Shown piece by piece: positions 54,000 to 64,000 of a DNA stretch of 64,000 bases. The DNA lies in the NCBI GenBank assembly GCA_964030785.1, contig OZ034970.1, forward strand, positions 40,728,377-40,792,376. Direction: 5' to 3'. Numbering within the stretch: the first letter of the stretch is position 1; the number at the start of each line of letters is the position of its first letter. A program made the translations under genes and the position numbers. This stretch comes from Siderastrea siderea. Its lineage: Eukaryota; Cnidaria; Anthozoa; Scleractinia; Rhizangiidae. The notes under the pieces were generated by a model. It saw only the letters and a list, made by a program, of their open reading frames with translations. It had not been told where the DNA came from and made no database searches.

Positions 54000-55080
54000 T
54001 TGCCGTTGAGTACTCCTGAAGATTTGTTTTACTTTTATTAAAGTATATTCTATCTAAGTGACCATTCTCAAAAGCGCGACGATCTCCCTTAACTTAATAA
54101 CATAGCACAGGAGCTGTGTCACCAGTGAGGCCAATTATAACTTCAAAGTGGGAACAAACCCATTAAAAAGCTTTATTAGAAAGCTCAGAATCTTTTTTTT
54201 TTAATTTCTTTATCTAATCTAATAACAGTTAAAGATTATCCGAAGAATCTCTCAAGACTTGACGGTCTAGCAAACCTAATGATACCTGACGTAACAGCTG
54301 TCTTCATGTCACGAACATGATACCACTGATTACCTTCCTGACCCCCTTTCGCCTCGCCTTCCATGAACTGATAGTTTATTTCACTATCGAGCTCTTCATG
54401 ACTTGTAGCACTCACAAGCGATATTTATCTCGACGCAGTCTCTTATGGTATCGGCTGTGCCAAATTGGTCGCCTTATTGACAGAAATCACTGAATATTTC
54501 CAGACGATTCCTCCAAACATTTGCAACGGGATATTAAAATTTTCCATGAACTTCTATTTCTTTTACTCCAGCTCAAGATTGCCAATCTTTCCAGCATTCG
54601 TTATTGCCTACCAAGTGTTCCTCAGTCGGTCATTCAAGCGAAGTTTAAGGGATATTGAGTTTTTTCCCGCAAATGTGCGGTGCTGTGTGCAGGGCTGGGA
54701 CTTAAAGGGTTAACAGGCTATCTAAATTTGTAAAATCCAGTAGCAATCAGATTTTTTCAACGTTTGGTTTGATAAAGAAGGACTGTGGTAAATTTTAAGC
54801 TCAATCATGTAATACGGAAGGTGCCATACTCAGCATGCCACAAGTATAGAAATAAGGAAAAATCTCGGTCACTGACATTAATAATGCCTGACAAACTGAG
54901 CTGTGTTTACCTTGTCCTTTTTATAAGAGGGCTTTGACTTGGACAATCGTAATAAGTCCCTTCGAATTCCCCCAAGTTAACCCCCTTCTAATACGGCTCA
55001 CCCTCACCAGGAAATACAGTGCAAAGTAAAGCTTTTTAAAGACTTGGAATCTTTGTATGTAGTGTAGAGTCTTCTCTACA
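54000..55080. other. Gene-free stretch
   Basis: No supported exon or element terminus. ORF 54465-54713 has no recognisable feature. Confidence 0.35.
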
Positions 55081-55208
55081 CGTTTGTATATCTTAAATCT
55101 GACAACTACCCTACGGTGTGTGATCCATCATTTAACATTTAACATCATTTATTCAACATTAAACTTAAACTTAGTTTCACTCGATTCCTGGCATTATCCT
55201 TGGTTCGT

Positions 55209-55410
55209 CAGAATTCCGTGGGGGCATACGTCACATGTAAACGATCTGATAGTTCACTTTGCACTGTGACACAGCATTTTATATGCGGTAAATTTTGTCT
55301 GACACGTAACACTAATGCAGATATTCGATTGGGGAACCGTTTGTTGAATTACATACGTGTGACACTCTCAGTAACTGTGCCAATACTCAAGATAACAGTT
55401 GATGAACAAG
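55209..55410 (+). other. Candidate 5' exon of cysteine-rich gene B
   Basis: Ends GATGAACAAG/gtaagc, a strong donor in phase 1 that would join the acceptor at 56127 in an open frame. The frame reads NSVGAYVTCKRSDSSLCTV and on to ILKITVDEQ. Because a signal peptide starts only at 56160, this exon is more likely 5' UTR than coding. Its left border is uncertain. Confidence 0.3.
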
Positions 55411-56159
55411 GTAAGCTTTATGATTTTCTCAGCAACTCTGTTTTGCTTTGCAATAAGTTTTAAATTACAAATTAAGTTTTTGGAAACTGACGTCATGAGA
55501 TACAACAGGTGATTTCAAGTTCATTGATCACAGTTACTTACGATTTTTGTTTTAATCACAACTACACTGTACCTCATACGACGGTTTCGGTTGGATAAGT
55601 TCTTCTGATGTGACCGATGTGTTGATCACAGATAAGGGTCAATTGGCAATCCAAAACTTAATTTCACTCCCCAAAACCCAACTCTTTAACTAATATGCTA
55701 GGTGGTGTTAACGTGTGAATATCTGCTCTGAGTATAAGTTCCATGTAAATGTTAACCGTGGCCCTGTTTGAAAGTTCTTCCTGTGGTAGTGTATGCATTT
55801 TAGTAAACTTGAGACAATTTGTAGATTTTGTTCTTTGGTGGTTTTATAAAGTGAAAGTAAGGTTTGATGGCTTAAATCAGTGCTCCAAAACGTGAAGAAA
55901 GTTGTTAGAACTCACTAGACTGAGATATAAACCGTACTGAGATATAAATTGCTGATTCATAGTTGTTTATAATCATATTCATGCATGTCCACATATATTG
56001 GCTAAACTTAAGCATTCGGAACAATATATACAGTTTATTCCTTTTTGGTGTCAAACAACAGATCAATTAATTATGGCGCGGATTTGACTCACTAGCTAAA
56101 GAACTTTTTTGTTTCTCACTCCGTCAGAGTTCACGGTTTCTTGGCTGAAGGCAAGGATA

Positions 56160-57524
56160 ATGTTGCTGTTGATTATTGTGCTTTTCTCCCCTACTGGAGC
56201 CTTGCCAGAGTCTGCCAGCAACAAAACCAGCTGTGAAGGTACGCCAAGCGCCATTAATTCTTGCCAACAAAGCTCTTGTCTGCAGTACCCTTGCAAGATG
56301 CTATGCGGCCAATTTGTCCGGTATGACGTTTGCCAACAGAGCTGCGTCAAGGAATGTAACGCCATTCAATGCTTTGCCTCGAAAAGCTGCCAGCAGCTGT
56401 GTTATAAAGCTGAAGCCAAGTGCGGGTCCATGATCTGTGACGCCAAAGACTGCACTCAGACTTGCCGCAGGAGCAAGTGCAGCAGCATGACGTGTCCCAA
56501 GACTGTGACCACCTGCGTGCAAAAATCAGGAAGTGATATGACCTGTGAGGCGGATATTTGTTCACAGTCTTGCCCCAGTCGAGACTGCCAAATGACTTGC
56601 CCTCTTGGAGGTGTCTGCAAGCAATTTTGCAGTTCTGGGCGATGCAACTTGAGTTGCTCGTCAAGTGGGTCAGCGGGGCGCTGCCTGCAATCGTGCACTG
56701 ATGGAACGTGCCAATCCATGGCCTGTAATGCCACAAATTGCACCCAGACCTGCTCTCGTGGAACATGTAACATGATGTGCCACTCTGGGGTGAAGGTTTG
56801 TGTCCAGAAGTCAAGTAATGGAAACGCAATTATGCAATGCAAAGGGGATGTCTGCCACCAAGACTGCGACTTCGGACACTGCAACATGATCTGCCCTCAC
56901 AGAGTAAAGTTCTGTACGCAGACAGGATTCGTTAAAAACCTAACACTGAAATGTGATGGAAATGTCTGTGAACAACGTTGTTACAGCAGAAATTGCAACA
57001 TGATCTGCCCAAGCAAAGTAAAGTCTTGTACTCAGAAAGCATACCAGCGTCAAAACATGACCTTGATATGTAAAGGAGAAGTTTGCCGGCAACTTTGTTC
57101 CGGCAGAGACTGTAAAATGTTCTGCCCTCTTGGTGTGAAGTCCTGTACCCAGGTAGCATTCTGGGACAAAAACGTAACTATGCGTTGCGATGGGGATGTG
57201 TGCGACCAGCTTTGTAAAAAAGGGTACTGTAACATGACATGCTCAGCAAATGTCAGAGAATGTCATCAAGTCTGCCTCAGTGGAAAGTGTCTAATCAAGT
57301 GTGATGCTGAAAAGTGCTGGGATTGTTTGAGAGGTTTTTGCAATAGAGAAAAGCTTGCTTCAACTAAATCTACTGTTGCTGCCACTACTATTATCGCCAG
57401 TAGTCGTACTACTGTTGGTTCCTCTGGTGTTACTGCTACTAGCAAGCGTAGCAGAGCATCCTTTCAAATGGGATCCCCATTTTTGAGGGCCTTAATGGGG
57501 CTTGCACTGATATTTAATGTTTAA
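56160..57524 (+). CDS. Secreted, GPI-type cysteine-rich protein B (454 aa)
   Basis: The ATG at 56160 opens MLLLIIVLFSPTGALPESA, a signal peptide, then SNKTSC as in protein A. An acceptor (ctccgtcag) ends at 56126, and the bases between it and the ATG resemble those of gene A. The body has about nine cysteine-rich units such as GDVCHQDCDFGHCNMICPHR, each with C-x-x-x-V-K-x-C-x-Q spacing. Three units in a row at 56880-57160 differ only slightly, suggesting internal duplication. It ends with a Thr/Ser-rich segment and hydrophobic FLRALMGLALIFNV, a likely GPI signal. Compared with A it has four or five extra units. AATAAA follows at 57846. Role unknown; adhesion, mucus, or nematocyst/matrix structure are all possible. 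Confidence 0.85.
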   Translation: MLLLIIVLFSPTGALPESASNKTSCEGTPSAINSCQQSSCLQYPCKMLCGQFVRYDVCQQSCVKECNAIQCFASKSCQQLCYKAEAKCGSMICDAKDCTQTCRRSKCSSMTCPKTVTTCVQKSGSDMTCEADICSQSCPSRDCQMTCPLGGVCKQFCSSGRCNLSCSSSGSAGRCLQSCTDGTCQSMACNATNCTQTCSRGTCNMMCHSGVKVCVQKSSNGNAIMQCKGDVCHQDCDFGHCNMICPHRVKFCTQTGFVKNLTLKCDGNVCEQRCYSRNCNMICPSKVKSCTQKAYQRQNMTLICKGEVCRQLCSGRDCKMFCPLGVKSCTQVAFWDKNVTMRCDGDVCDQLCKKGYCNMTCSANVRECHQVCLSGKCLIKCDAEKCWDCLRGFCNREKLASTKSTVAATTIIASSRTTVGSSGVTATSKRSRASFQMGSPFLRALMGLALIFNV

Positions 57525-57845
57525 GTTGATTGAACTCTCACTATGTTCTGACAGTTTTGAACCAGTCCTTTCTAAGGACTATTTCTTCTTCCAGGATCAG
57601 CTTGCAATTTTAAACTGTGAGTTGGCCCATTCAACCTTTACCATTTTAAAGCTCCTTCAAGTATCGTAATACATTGATACCTGACTGGTTTTTTTCCTAG
57701 TTGGTTACTCGACGCGAAGCCGGAATGCTTCATTCATTTGGTTCCGCATTAAAGGCAGGTACCCAAATGGTTAATAATAGTAAACTTTCTATTGGGCAAT
57801 TTCCAAGCTAGTTTTTGTTCAAATGCGTATTACAGAACGTGTTAG

Positions 57846-57851
57846 AATAAA
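57846..57851 (+). promoter_or_regulatory. AATAAA polyadenylation signal, gene B
   Basis: Canonical hexamer about 320 bases after the gene B stop. Confidence 0.4.
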
Positions 57852-58014
57852 CTAGAATTAAAATATAACAATTTCCTACAAACTAATATCACGAAAATTA
57901 CTGCAACTAAAATTCGTTAAAAAAAACTATTTTAAAAAATCCTAAACTAATTCTAACTAATTCTAAATGGATGCTAAAGGTCGCCAACGATCATCTTTGA
58001 ACGTCCAAAACTGA

Positions 58015-59770
58015 ACCAGCGATGATTAGTGATCATATAGGAACCAGGCTATACATTTGTTTCCATTTGTTTACAACTATTGGGCATCTGATTAACTTTT
58101 TTGGACGGGAATCGAAATGCCTTCAGGAGGTTTGAGATTGTAAAATGTAAGAGGATATCGATTAATAAAGACACATCAAAATTTATTGAACTGGAGATTT
58201 AATTTTTTTAAGCCAACGAGGCTTCCGCTACTTTGGTTTTACTTGTGTAGCCTATCTGTACACTAGCTAGCGAAAGCCGTCCCTTTTTTGTTATAGCGAG
58301 ACTTTTTTTCATATAAAAAAATTGCAAGGACAACTAAGTAAATACAGAAAAAAAAACGCAAAAAAAAACTGGCAAGTTTGGAGCCATAAAACAAGATTAT
58401 TCTAAAACAACTGGGTACTTTCGCAGTTCCAAAATAGACGAAATAAATAAAACAAACCCGTCCCTACCACTTCAGTTACTTCAAGTATGACAAAGCAATG
58501 AGGTCTTCTGGCAGTTCTGGGTATTTCTCTTGTTCTTTTGTGGTTTCTTAGTAAACTTTATATAGAGAACAATATGTCACTTCTCTCGAACAATAGTCTT
58601 CATCGTTAAAAGTCTCTAGTCCATTTAAGTAAAACTACTTTTCGTCAGCACTGCACGTGAGCAGCTTTTATGAACCGTGTAATAATAGGTGATTATGTGG
58701 ACTGACGACCTGTGGCAACAAGCTCAATCTTACTAGCAGCTACAGGTGGCACTAATGCACGCCTAAAAAATAATTTGTACACTGAACTATCTACAACTCG
58801 TCAATAGCTGAGCTCCTTTCTAAGCTTTTCAGTCAACTTAGGATAACTGTCAAGTATAACAGGCTGCTCTTTGAGATCGACCTTGAGAGCTACAAGAGTC
58901 CATGGAATGGCAGAGCACTTAACACTTGTCCAGTAGTTTCCGTTGTTATGCACACGTATAAAGCAGCAAAGATTACTATTTACGCTGCTCAAATCAAACC
59001 CAACGTCGGCCTCCTTGCCTTTAAAGTTAAGGGCGAAACGTTGGCGTACCAGGTCCAAGTTGGTTTCAGATAAGCTCGCCAGAGATAGGTCTTCCTATTA
59101 CTCGAAGGTATGGTTTGAAAGTTCTTTAACATATTGCTTTTGTTTGGCAAACTTTATAAACCAGTGACAAAAGGTTCAAAACCCAAGATTTTCTCTAAAA
59201 GTTCAAAACTAAGATTTTTTCAATATAGCTCACTTCAACAGTCTGCTTCTTTAATTTTTTGTTTTTCTTTTGTTTCTTTGTTTGCTTTTTTATGACGCTG
59301 GCACAAATCTTACTGCTGCTAGCTATAGTCAACCCAGATTTAAAATCCAGTGCTGGTATTTCTTAATTTATACGTATTTTGAGACTATGGATCAAATCCT
59401 AAAGTGTGACCATTCAAATGAAAGCTTTTGAGCAGTACTGTCATGTGATATTAACGGTGTTTTAACTTTTGAATCTGTGGATAAAATCTGAGTGAAACCG
59501 TTCAAATAAACAGTTACTGAGCGGTTCTTTCCCATCATACTGTGCTGCGCACGACGGTTCTTACTTTTGAGTCCGCGGACTGGTAAAATCCTAAACTGCA
59601 ACTATCAAAATGGCGGAATTCAACACTATAAGTGCATTTCTTCAGTTGTGATATTTTTTTTTTAATTTCAGTTGTGCAATGGTGGTACAAATCGCGTGAC
59701 AGTATTTTAAGTATTTTAAGTCCGTTTTGCAAGAGCGCGGTGTACGTAAGCAATAATCGCTGAACAATTG
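58015..59770. repeat. Tandem duplication unit 1
   Basis: Begins gatgattagtgatcatatag and runs through ctagtccatttaagtaaaac, the minus-strand exon, and tttcccatcatactgtgctg. The same order is found in 59820-62300. Confidence 0.75.
58801..59094 (-). CDS. Hypothetical minus-strand terminal exon in duplication unit 1
   Basis: On the minus strand an acceptor-like gagtaatag precedes an open frame ending at TGA (58801-58803): EDLSLASLSETNLDLVRQRF, ALNFKGKEADVGFDLSSVNS, NLCCFIRVHNNGNYWTS, WTLVALKVDLKEQPVILDSY. The second copy preserves W-T-L-V-A-L-K-V-D-L-K-E-Q and G-F-D-L-S, and most differences look like those of decayed coding sequence. The family is not recognised. The upstream exon is not identified. 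Confidence 0.4.
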   Translation of the reverse strand, partial: EDLSLASLSETNLDLVRQRFALNFKGKEADVGFDLSSVNSNLCCFIRVHNNGNYWTSVKCSAIPWTLVALKVDLKEQPVILDSYPKLTEKLRKELSY

Positions 59771-60473
59771 TTGTTTACTCATATTACGGCAACGACTCCA
59801 TAGTTTTGGCCAAAACAAGCCAGCGATGATTAGTGATCATATGGGAACCAAGCTATACATTTGTTTGCAGACCGGTTTTACAACCATTGCACATCTGATT
59901 AACTTTTTTGGACGCGAATCGAAATGTCTTCAGGAGGTTTGACATTGTAAAATGTAAGAGGACATCAATAAATAAAGACTCATCAAAATTTATTGAATTG
60001 GAGATTTACCTTTTTTTAACCAATGAAGTTTGGGCTATTTTGGTTATACTTGGGTAGCCTATCTATACACTGGCTATAAGGCGAAAGGTGCGAAAAACAA
60101 ACAAAACAGTCCCTTCTGCTTCAGTTACTTCAAATATCACAACTTGGACAATGAGGTCTTCTGGAAGTTCTGGGTATTTTATTATTTTGTTCTTTCTCAG
60201 CCGGTAAACTTTATATAGAGAGCAATATGTCACCTCTCTCGTTGCTTTCTTAGTTTCCTCAAAGGGATAGTCTTTATCGTTAAAAGTCTCTAGTCCATTT
60301 CAGTAAAACTACTTTTCGTCAGCACTGCACGTAAGCAGCTTTTATGAACCGTGTTATAATAGGTAATTATGTGGACTGATGATCTGTCACAGCACGGTCA
60401 ATATCGATCTTGCTAGCAGCTACAGGTGGCAGTAATGCACGCCTAAAAATAATTTGTACGCTGGACTATCTAC

Positions 60474-61720
60474 AATAGCTGAGCTCTTTTCTGAGCTTTT
60501 CTGAGCTTTGGATAACTATTAAGTGTAACACGCTGCTCTTTGAGATCGACCTTAAGAGCAACAAGAGTCCATGACCCAATGATACTTTTGGCGCCATTTG
60601 TCAAAGCTAACTCTACTCTGATAAAACCTAATTGTAGTTACGCTCGAGCAATTCCATCTATCGGTCATGACGTATGATTTATTATCCATTTGTCACTGAA
60701 GCCCTGGAGGCACTATTACATTTGTCTACAGGCACATTACTGCAGTGATATTCTTTTACCTATTATTTATCTATTCCTATTTAAACAATAGAGTTCCTCT
60801 GTCAAAGGCACTAACGTGTAAGGTTGCCCGAGGAAATTTGATGTTCACAACAGTTATTACGCTCCAGAGCTTATATGAAGTTTGAACATCAAATTTCCGA
60901 GGGAACCTATCACACATAGGGCCTGAGACAGAAGACCTCTATTGTTTCTATTGTACAACACTAAATTGTGAGCGAAAATTGCCAAAAACGGACACTGTGC
61001 GTTGATAAGCGCCCGCTGTAGAGAGACACTATCGCGTAATGTCATCGATTTCGACAAATGGGAGGACGCTGAAATTTAGCTAGTTTGTACTTAAAGTACT
61101 CTTATTGTTTGCTGAATCTTTTTGCTGAATATTTTTGCTGAACGGTTCCATCGATTTACAGCAAATCATTTGTAACTAGTTATATCCAACGTGTATTGAG
61201 ACCTAAAGTTTCCTAAGTCATGGATAGTCTATAATCACGCGCATTCCAACAACAAATATTATTAAAAACAGATAAGCAACCAGAATTAAACGTGTTAAAA
61301 TCTTAGAAAAAAATTTCTTTGGTTAAAAATTTGTAAGAAAAAAAAAACATTGAGCTTTTGGCTACAAGTCTGCAGCCTTTAACGAATGAAGTTTGCTGAG
61401 ACATGGAGATAAAGGCTGCAGACTGCAGACTCGTGCTTTTCACAAATTTTTAACCATAGAACGTTTTTTTTTTAAGATTTTGAGAAATTTTACGCTCAGT
61501 TGCCTTCGGCAGTTGTATGTTGTAAATGCCAGAACACTTAACACTTGTCCAGTAGTTTTCCGTTGTCGAGTGGTTTTATTGTTGGTTAAGCACACGTATA
61601 AAGCAGCAAAGATTACTATTTACACGGCTCAAATCAAACCCAACGTTGGCCTCCTTGCCTTAAAAGTTAAGCGCGAAAGGTTGGCGTACCAGGTCCAACT
61701 TGGTTTTCAGATAAGCTTGC
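60474..61720 (-). pseudogene. Broken second copy of the minus-strand exon
   Basis: The exon of 58801-59094 is split here into 60474-60586 (SWTLVALKVDLKEQRVTLNS) and 61525-61720 (LVRQPFALNF then a stop, VGFDLSRVNSNLCCFIRV). Frame changes and a TAA break it in addition to the insertion. Confidence 0.5.
60587..61524. other. Insertion splitting duplication unit 2
   Basis: About 938 bases absent from unit 1. Contains two small inverted repeats: gaggaaatttgatgttcaca near 60832 with its inverse near 60885, and a pair around ggctgcagac between 61325 and 61455. No target duplication is obvious beyond a few bases (atg). Confidence 0.5.
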
Positions 61721-62349
61721 GAGAGATAAGTCTCCCCATTGTTCGAAGGTAAGGTCTTTGTTTGGGCAACTTTATAAACAAGTGTCTAAAAGTTGAAAAC
61801 CTAAGATTTCTCAATATAGCTCACTTTTGCTTCTGTAAAGTTTCTTTCATTCGGTCTTTTCTTCTTTTATCTTTTTTTACGACGCTGGCACAAATCTTAC
61901 TGCTGTTAGCTATAGTCAACCCAGACGAAAAGCTTTTCACTGAATTTGATCGATTTAAAATCCAGTGCCGGAAGTTCTTAATTTAAACGTGTTATATTTT
62001 GAGATGGGGATCAAATCCTAAAGTGTGACCATTCAAATGAAAGCTTCTGAGCAGTGCTGTCGTGTGGATGTTGTTTATTATGCTGTACAAGGTGTTTAAT
62101 TTTAGCTTGATAATCTGTGGATAAAACCTGAATGTGACCGTTCAAATAAACAGTTACTAAGCGGTTCTTTCCCATCATACTGTGCTGCGCACAAAGGTTC
62201 TTACTTTTGAGCCCGCGGACTGGCGAAATCCTAAACTGTAACTATTAAAATGGCGGCATTAGTGCATTTTTTCAGTTGCGATCTTTTTCTAATTTTTGTT
62301 GTTTACTCATATCATGGCAACGGCTCCATAGTTTTGGCCAAAACTGAGC

Positions 62350-62510
62350 CAGCGATGATTAGTGATCATATAGGAACGAGGCTATACATTTGTTTGCAGA
62401 CCGGTTTTACAACTATTGCACATCTGATTAACTTTTTTCGGACGCGATTCGAAATGCCTTCAGGAGGTTTGAGATTGCAAAATGTAAGAGGACATCAATA
62501 AAGAAAGACT
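62350..62510. repeat. Duplication unit 3, truncated
   Basis: gcgatgattagtgatcatat through aggaggtttgagattgcaaa matches the starts of units 1 and 2 and stops at a CATCACACATC-rich stretch. Confidence 0.65.
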
Positions 62511-64000
62511 CATCATCACTATCACATTTGATTTATCATCATCACACATCACACATCATCACATTTGATTTACCAATTCTTTTTTTACCATTAAAAAACG
62601 TAGGCACGCAATGCGTGCTGAGCCAATGACGTTTTGTTCCGCAATATGGCGGTGAAATTTATGAACACAACCTATGGGTTTCACACCATTGCAGTGCGGA
62701 CTGTGCGGTCCCCTCCATCTTCCCCAATAACTTGCAGCTAATGTGACAAGTCTTCGCCAGAGCAAGCAATATTCATTTATCATAAAACAGGGCAACGAAG
62801 CAGCGTGACTACGTGACAGTTAACTATAGCGTGACATTAGACTTGTGTACGAAGTAAATAAAGCAAAGCTCTTCGTTTCCCTTTTCCTCAAAGACAACAT
62901 ATCCTAACACGTCAGTTGCTTGCATTTTTTATGTATTCAAGTCCTGATAGGCGTCGGTGAAAAAAACGCAAAATTCAGTAGGTTTCTATTAGAATGCTTT
63001 GTCACTTGCGTTCCGTTCGAGATGCTTTTAAGCGTTGCGTTACATTATCTGTCAACTATGCAAATTTGTTCAACATACGCTTTGAACTATTAATAACCCC
63101 GAAGTAAAGTTTGGTATCTTGTAAAGATTTTATTCTAATTAATTGATCACCACTGTAACTTGGATTCTTAATACTAGTTTCATTCAAGTTTTTCAGTCTT
63201 AGGAATAGCCAGGAACAAGCCCCCGCAAATTCTGATTTTACTTTGTCTAATTTGCATAAGCGGGTTGAAATTTGATATACGCAGTGTCACAGTTGATCTA
63301 TTGAACCACAGGCGGCCCAAGCTCAAGTTGTGTGTCATACGATAATTATTGCGAAATAGCAGTCAAAGCGAAATTATAAGAGTTTGTATGGGGATATTTA
63401 CGATATGCTTTAGAAAACACAAATACTACAAAATTCTGAATAAAAATACCTTATCTTGCTTCCATGGTGTCTTACTTGCTGTCTGTGCCCTTACTTTCCC
63501 GAGTTGTGACGATTTTTGCGAGTTTTAGCTCCCTCGGTTTATATTATGGCTGTGTCTATTTACTAATTGAAAAGTGAGCGCGCCGTGGCGGATTGGGATG
63601 AACGAAACCGTTTACTGCTAATCATACAAAAACCAGCAGCTACATTTCACACAAAAAAATTATATTGCTCAACAGAAAGTAAAAACTTTCAAATGAACTT
63701 GTCTTTTTTCATTTAGCTCAAATCATTTGAACTTTTTTTAATCAAATGCACTTCTACATTTTCAGTATTCCAGTTTTACCAGCTGGGCATTTAATGCAAA
63801 TTGCCTACTCCGCTTTTAAATGCAATAAAAAATCGATCCCCCGCCAAAGAAAGAATACTCATTTATACTACCTCGGAAAAACACTTTTACAGGATTGTTT
63901 CTTCTACCACGGGCAGTTACTTCAAATCGCAACTTGAACAGTGAGTTTTTATATATGGGTATTTTTTCTTGCTCTTTTCGGTTTTTCAGTACATTAGGTA
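62511..64000. other. Right-edge gene-free stretch
   Basis: No exon supported. Bases about 63580-63740 (gtggcggattgggatgaacg, atttagctcaaatcattt) are an inverted copy of about 34180-34350, a dispersed repeat. Confidence 0.4.

Larger units (their letters stand above)
59820..62310. repeat. Tandem duplication unit 2, interrupted
   Basis: Matches unit 1 from gatgattagtgatcatatgg to caacaagagtccatg (about 60586), then again from about 61525 (cacttaacacttgtccagta) to 62300. The 0.94 kb between is foreign to unit 1. Unit 3 starts at about 62350 and stops near 62510. Confidence 0.7.

Noticed and set aside
56347..57235. Several minus-strand open frames across gene B
   Set aside because: Shadows of the cysteine-rich plus-strand coding sequence.
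61393..61752. Plus-strand frame of 119 codons
   Set aside because: It crosses the insertion border and the duplicated unit; the corresponding plus-strand frame in unit 1 stops early, whereas the minus-strand frame there is open.
62250..62501. Plus-strand ORF of 83 codons with a hydrophobic start
   Set aside because: The equivalent sequences in units 1 and 2 have stops and frame changes, so there is no sign of coding constraint.

Overview
The window reads as animal nuclear DNA, most likely from a stony coral or other anthozoan. Evidence: AT-rich sequence, short exons with GT-AG borders in long introns, no bacterial gene layout, many foldback and terminal-inverted-repeat (TIR) elements, Penelope-like retroelement (PLE) debris, and a receptor with CUB, Ig, leucine-rich-repeat (LRR) and multi-membrane parts of a kind I associate with cnidarian expansions. 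The organism is inferred; no marker gene is present.

The main object is one plus-strand gene from 3510 to 39208, with an alternative end at 40284. I rebuilt 26 exons by hand. All junction phases agree, and the summed coding length is 4071 bases (1356 residues) with no internal stop. The order is signal peptide, CUB domain, degenerate Ig-like domain, cysteine-containing N-cap, 18 single-exon LRRs, ephrin-receptor-like cysteine-rich modules, and a large last exon with about nine membrane segments. Every LRR exon is 69, 72 or 75 bases and phase 2 on both sides, so each could be skipped or duplicated without breaking frame.

The introns of this gene are full of mobile DNA. The 10.2-kb intron between 15439 and 25669 holds a TIR element, a 64-bp satellite, and two adjacent long-TIR foldback elements of about 2 kb. 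Each foldback is flanked by a perfect 9-bp direct repeat and carries a unique exon-like core. Other introns hold a GATCG-rich repeat, two inverted PLE 3' ends with hammerhead-ribozyme-like motifs, and several smaller foldbacks.

From 40.3 to 52 kb the window is gene-poor: foldbacks, a broken PLE (44.87-46.09 kb) with reverse-transcriptase and GIY-YIG remnants followed by a hammerhead-type motif, and a pogo/Tigger-like DNA transposon with a relic transposase tail (50.5-52.0 kb).

From 52.0 to 57.5 kb lie two paralogous plus-strand genes for secreted, extremely cysteine-rich proteins (281 and 454 residues), each with a signal peptide and a hydrophobic C-terminus suggesting GPI anchoring. From 58 to 62.5 kb there is a tandem duplication with a unit of about 1.8 kb that carries a conserved minus-strand exon of unknown function; the second copy is split by an insertion of about 0.94 kb. 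The last 1.5 kb shows no gene I can support.
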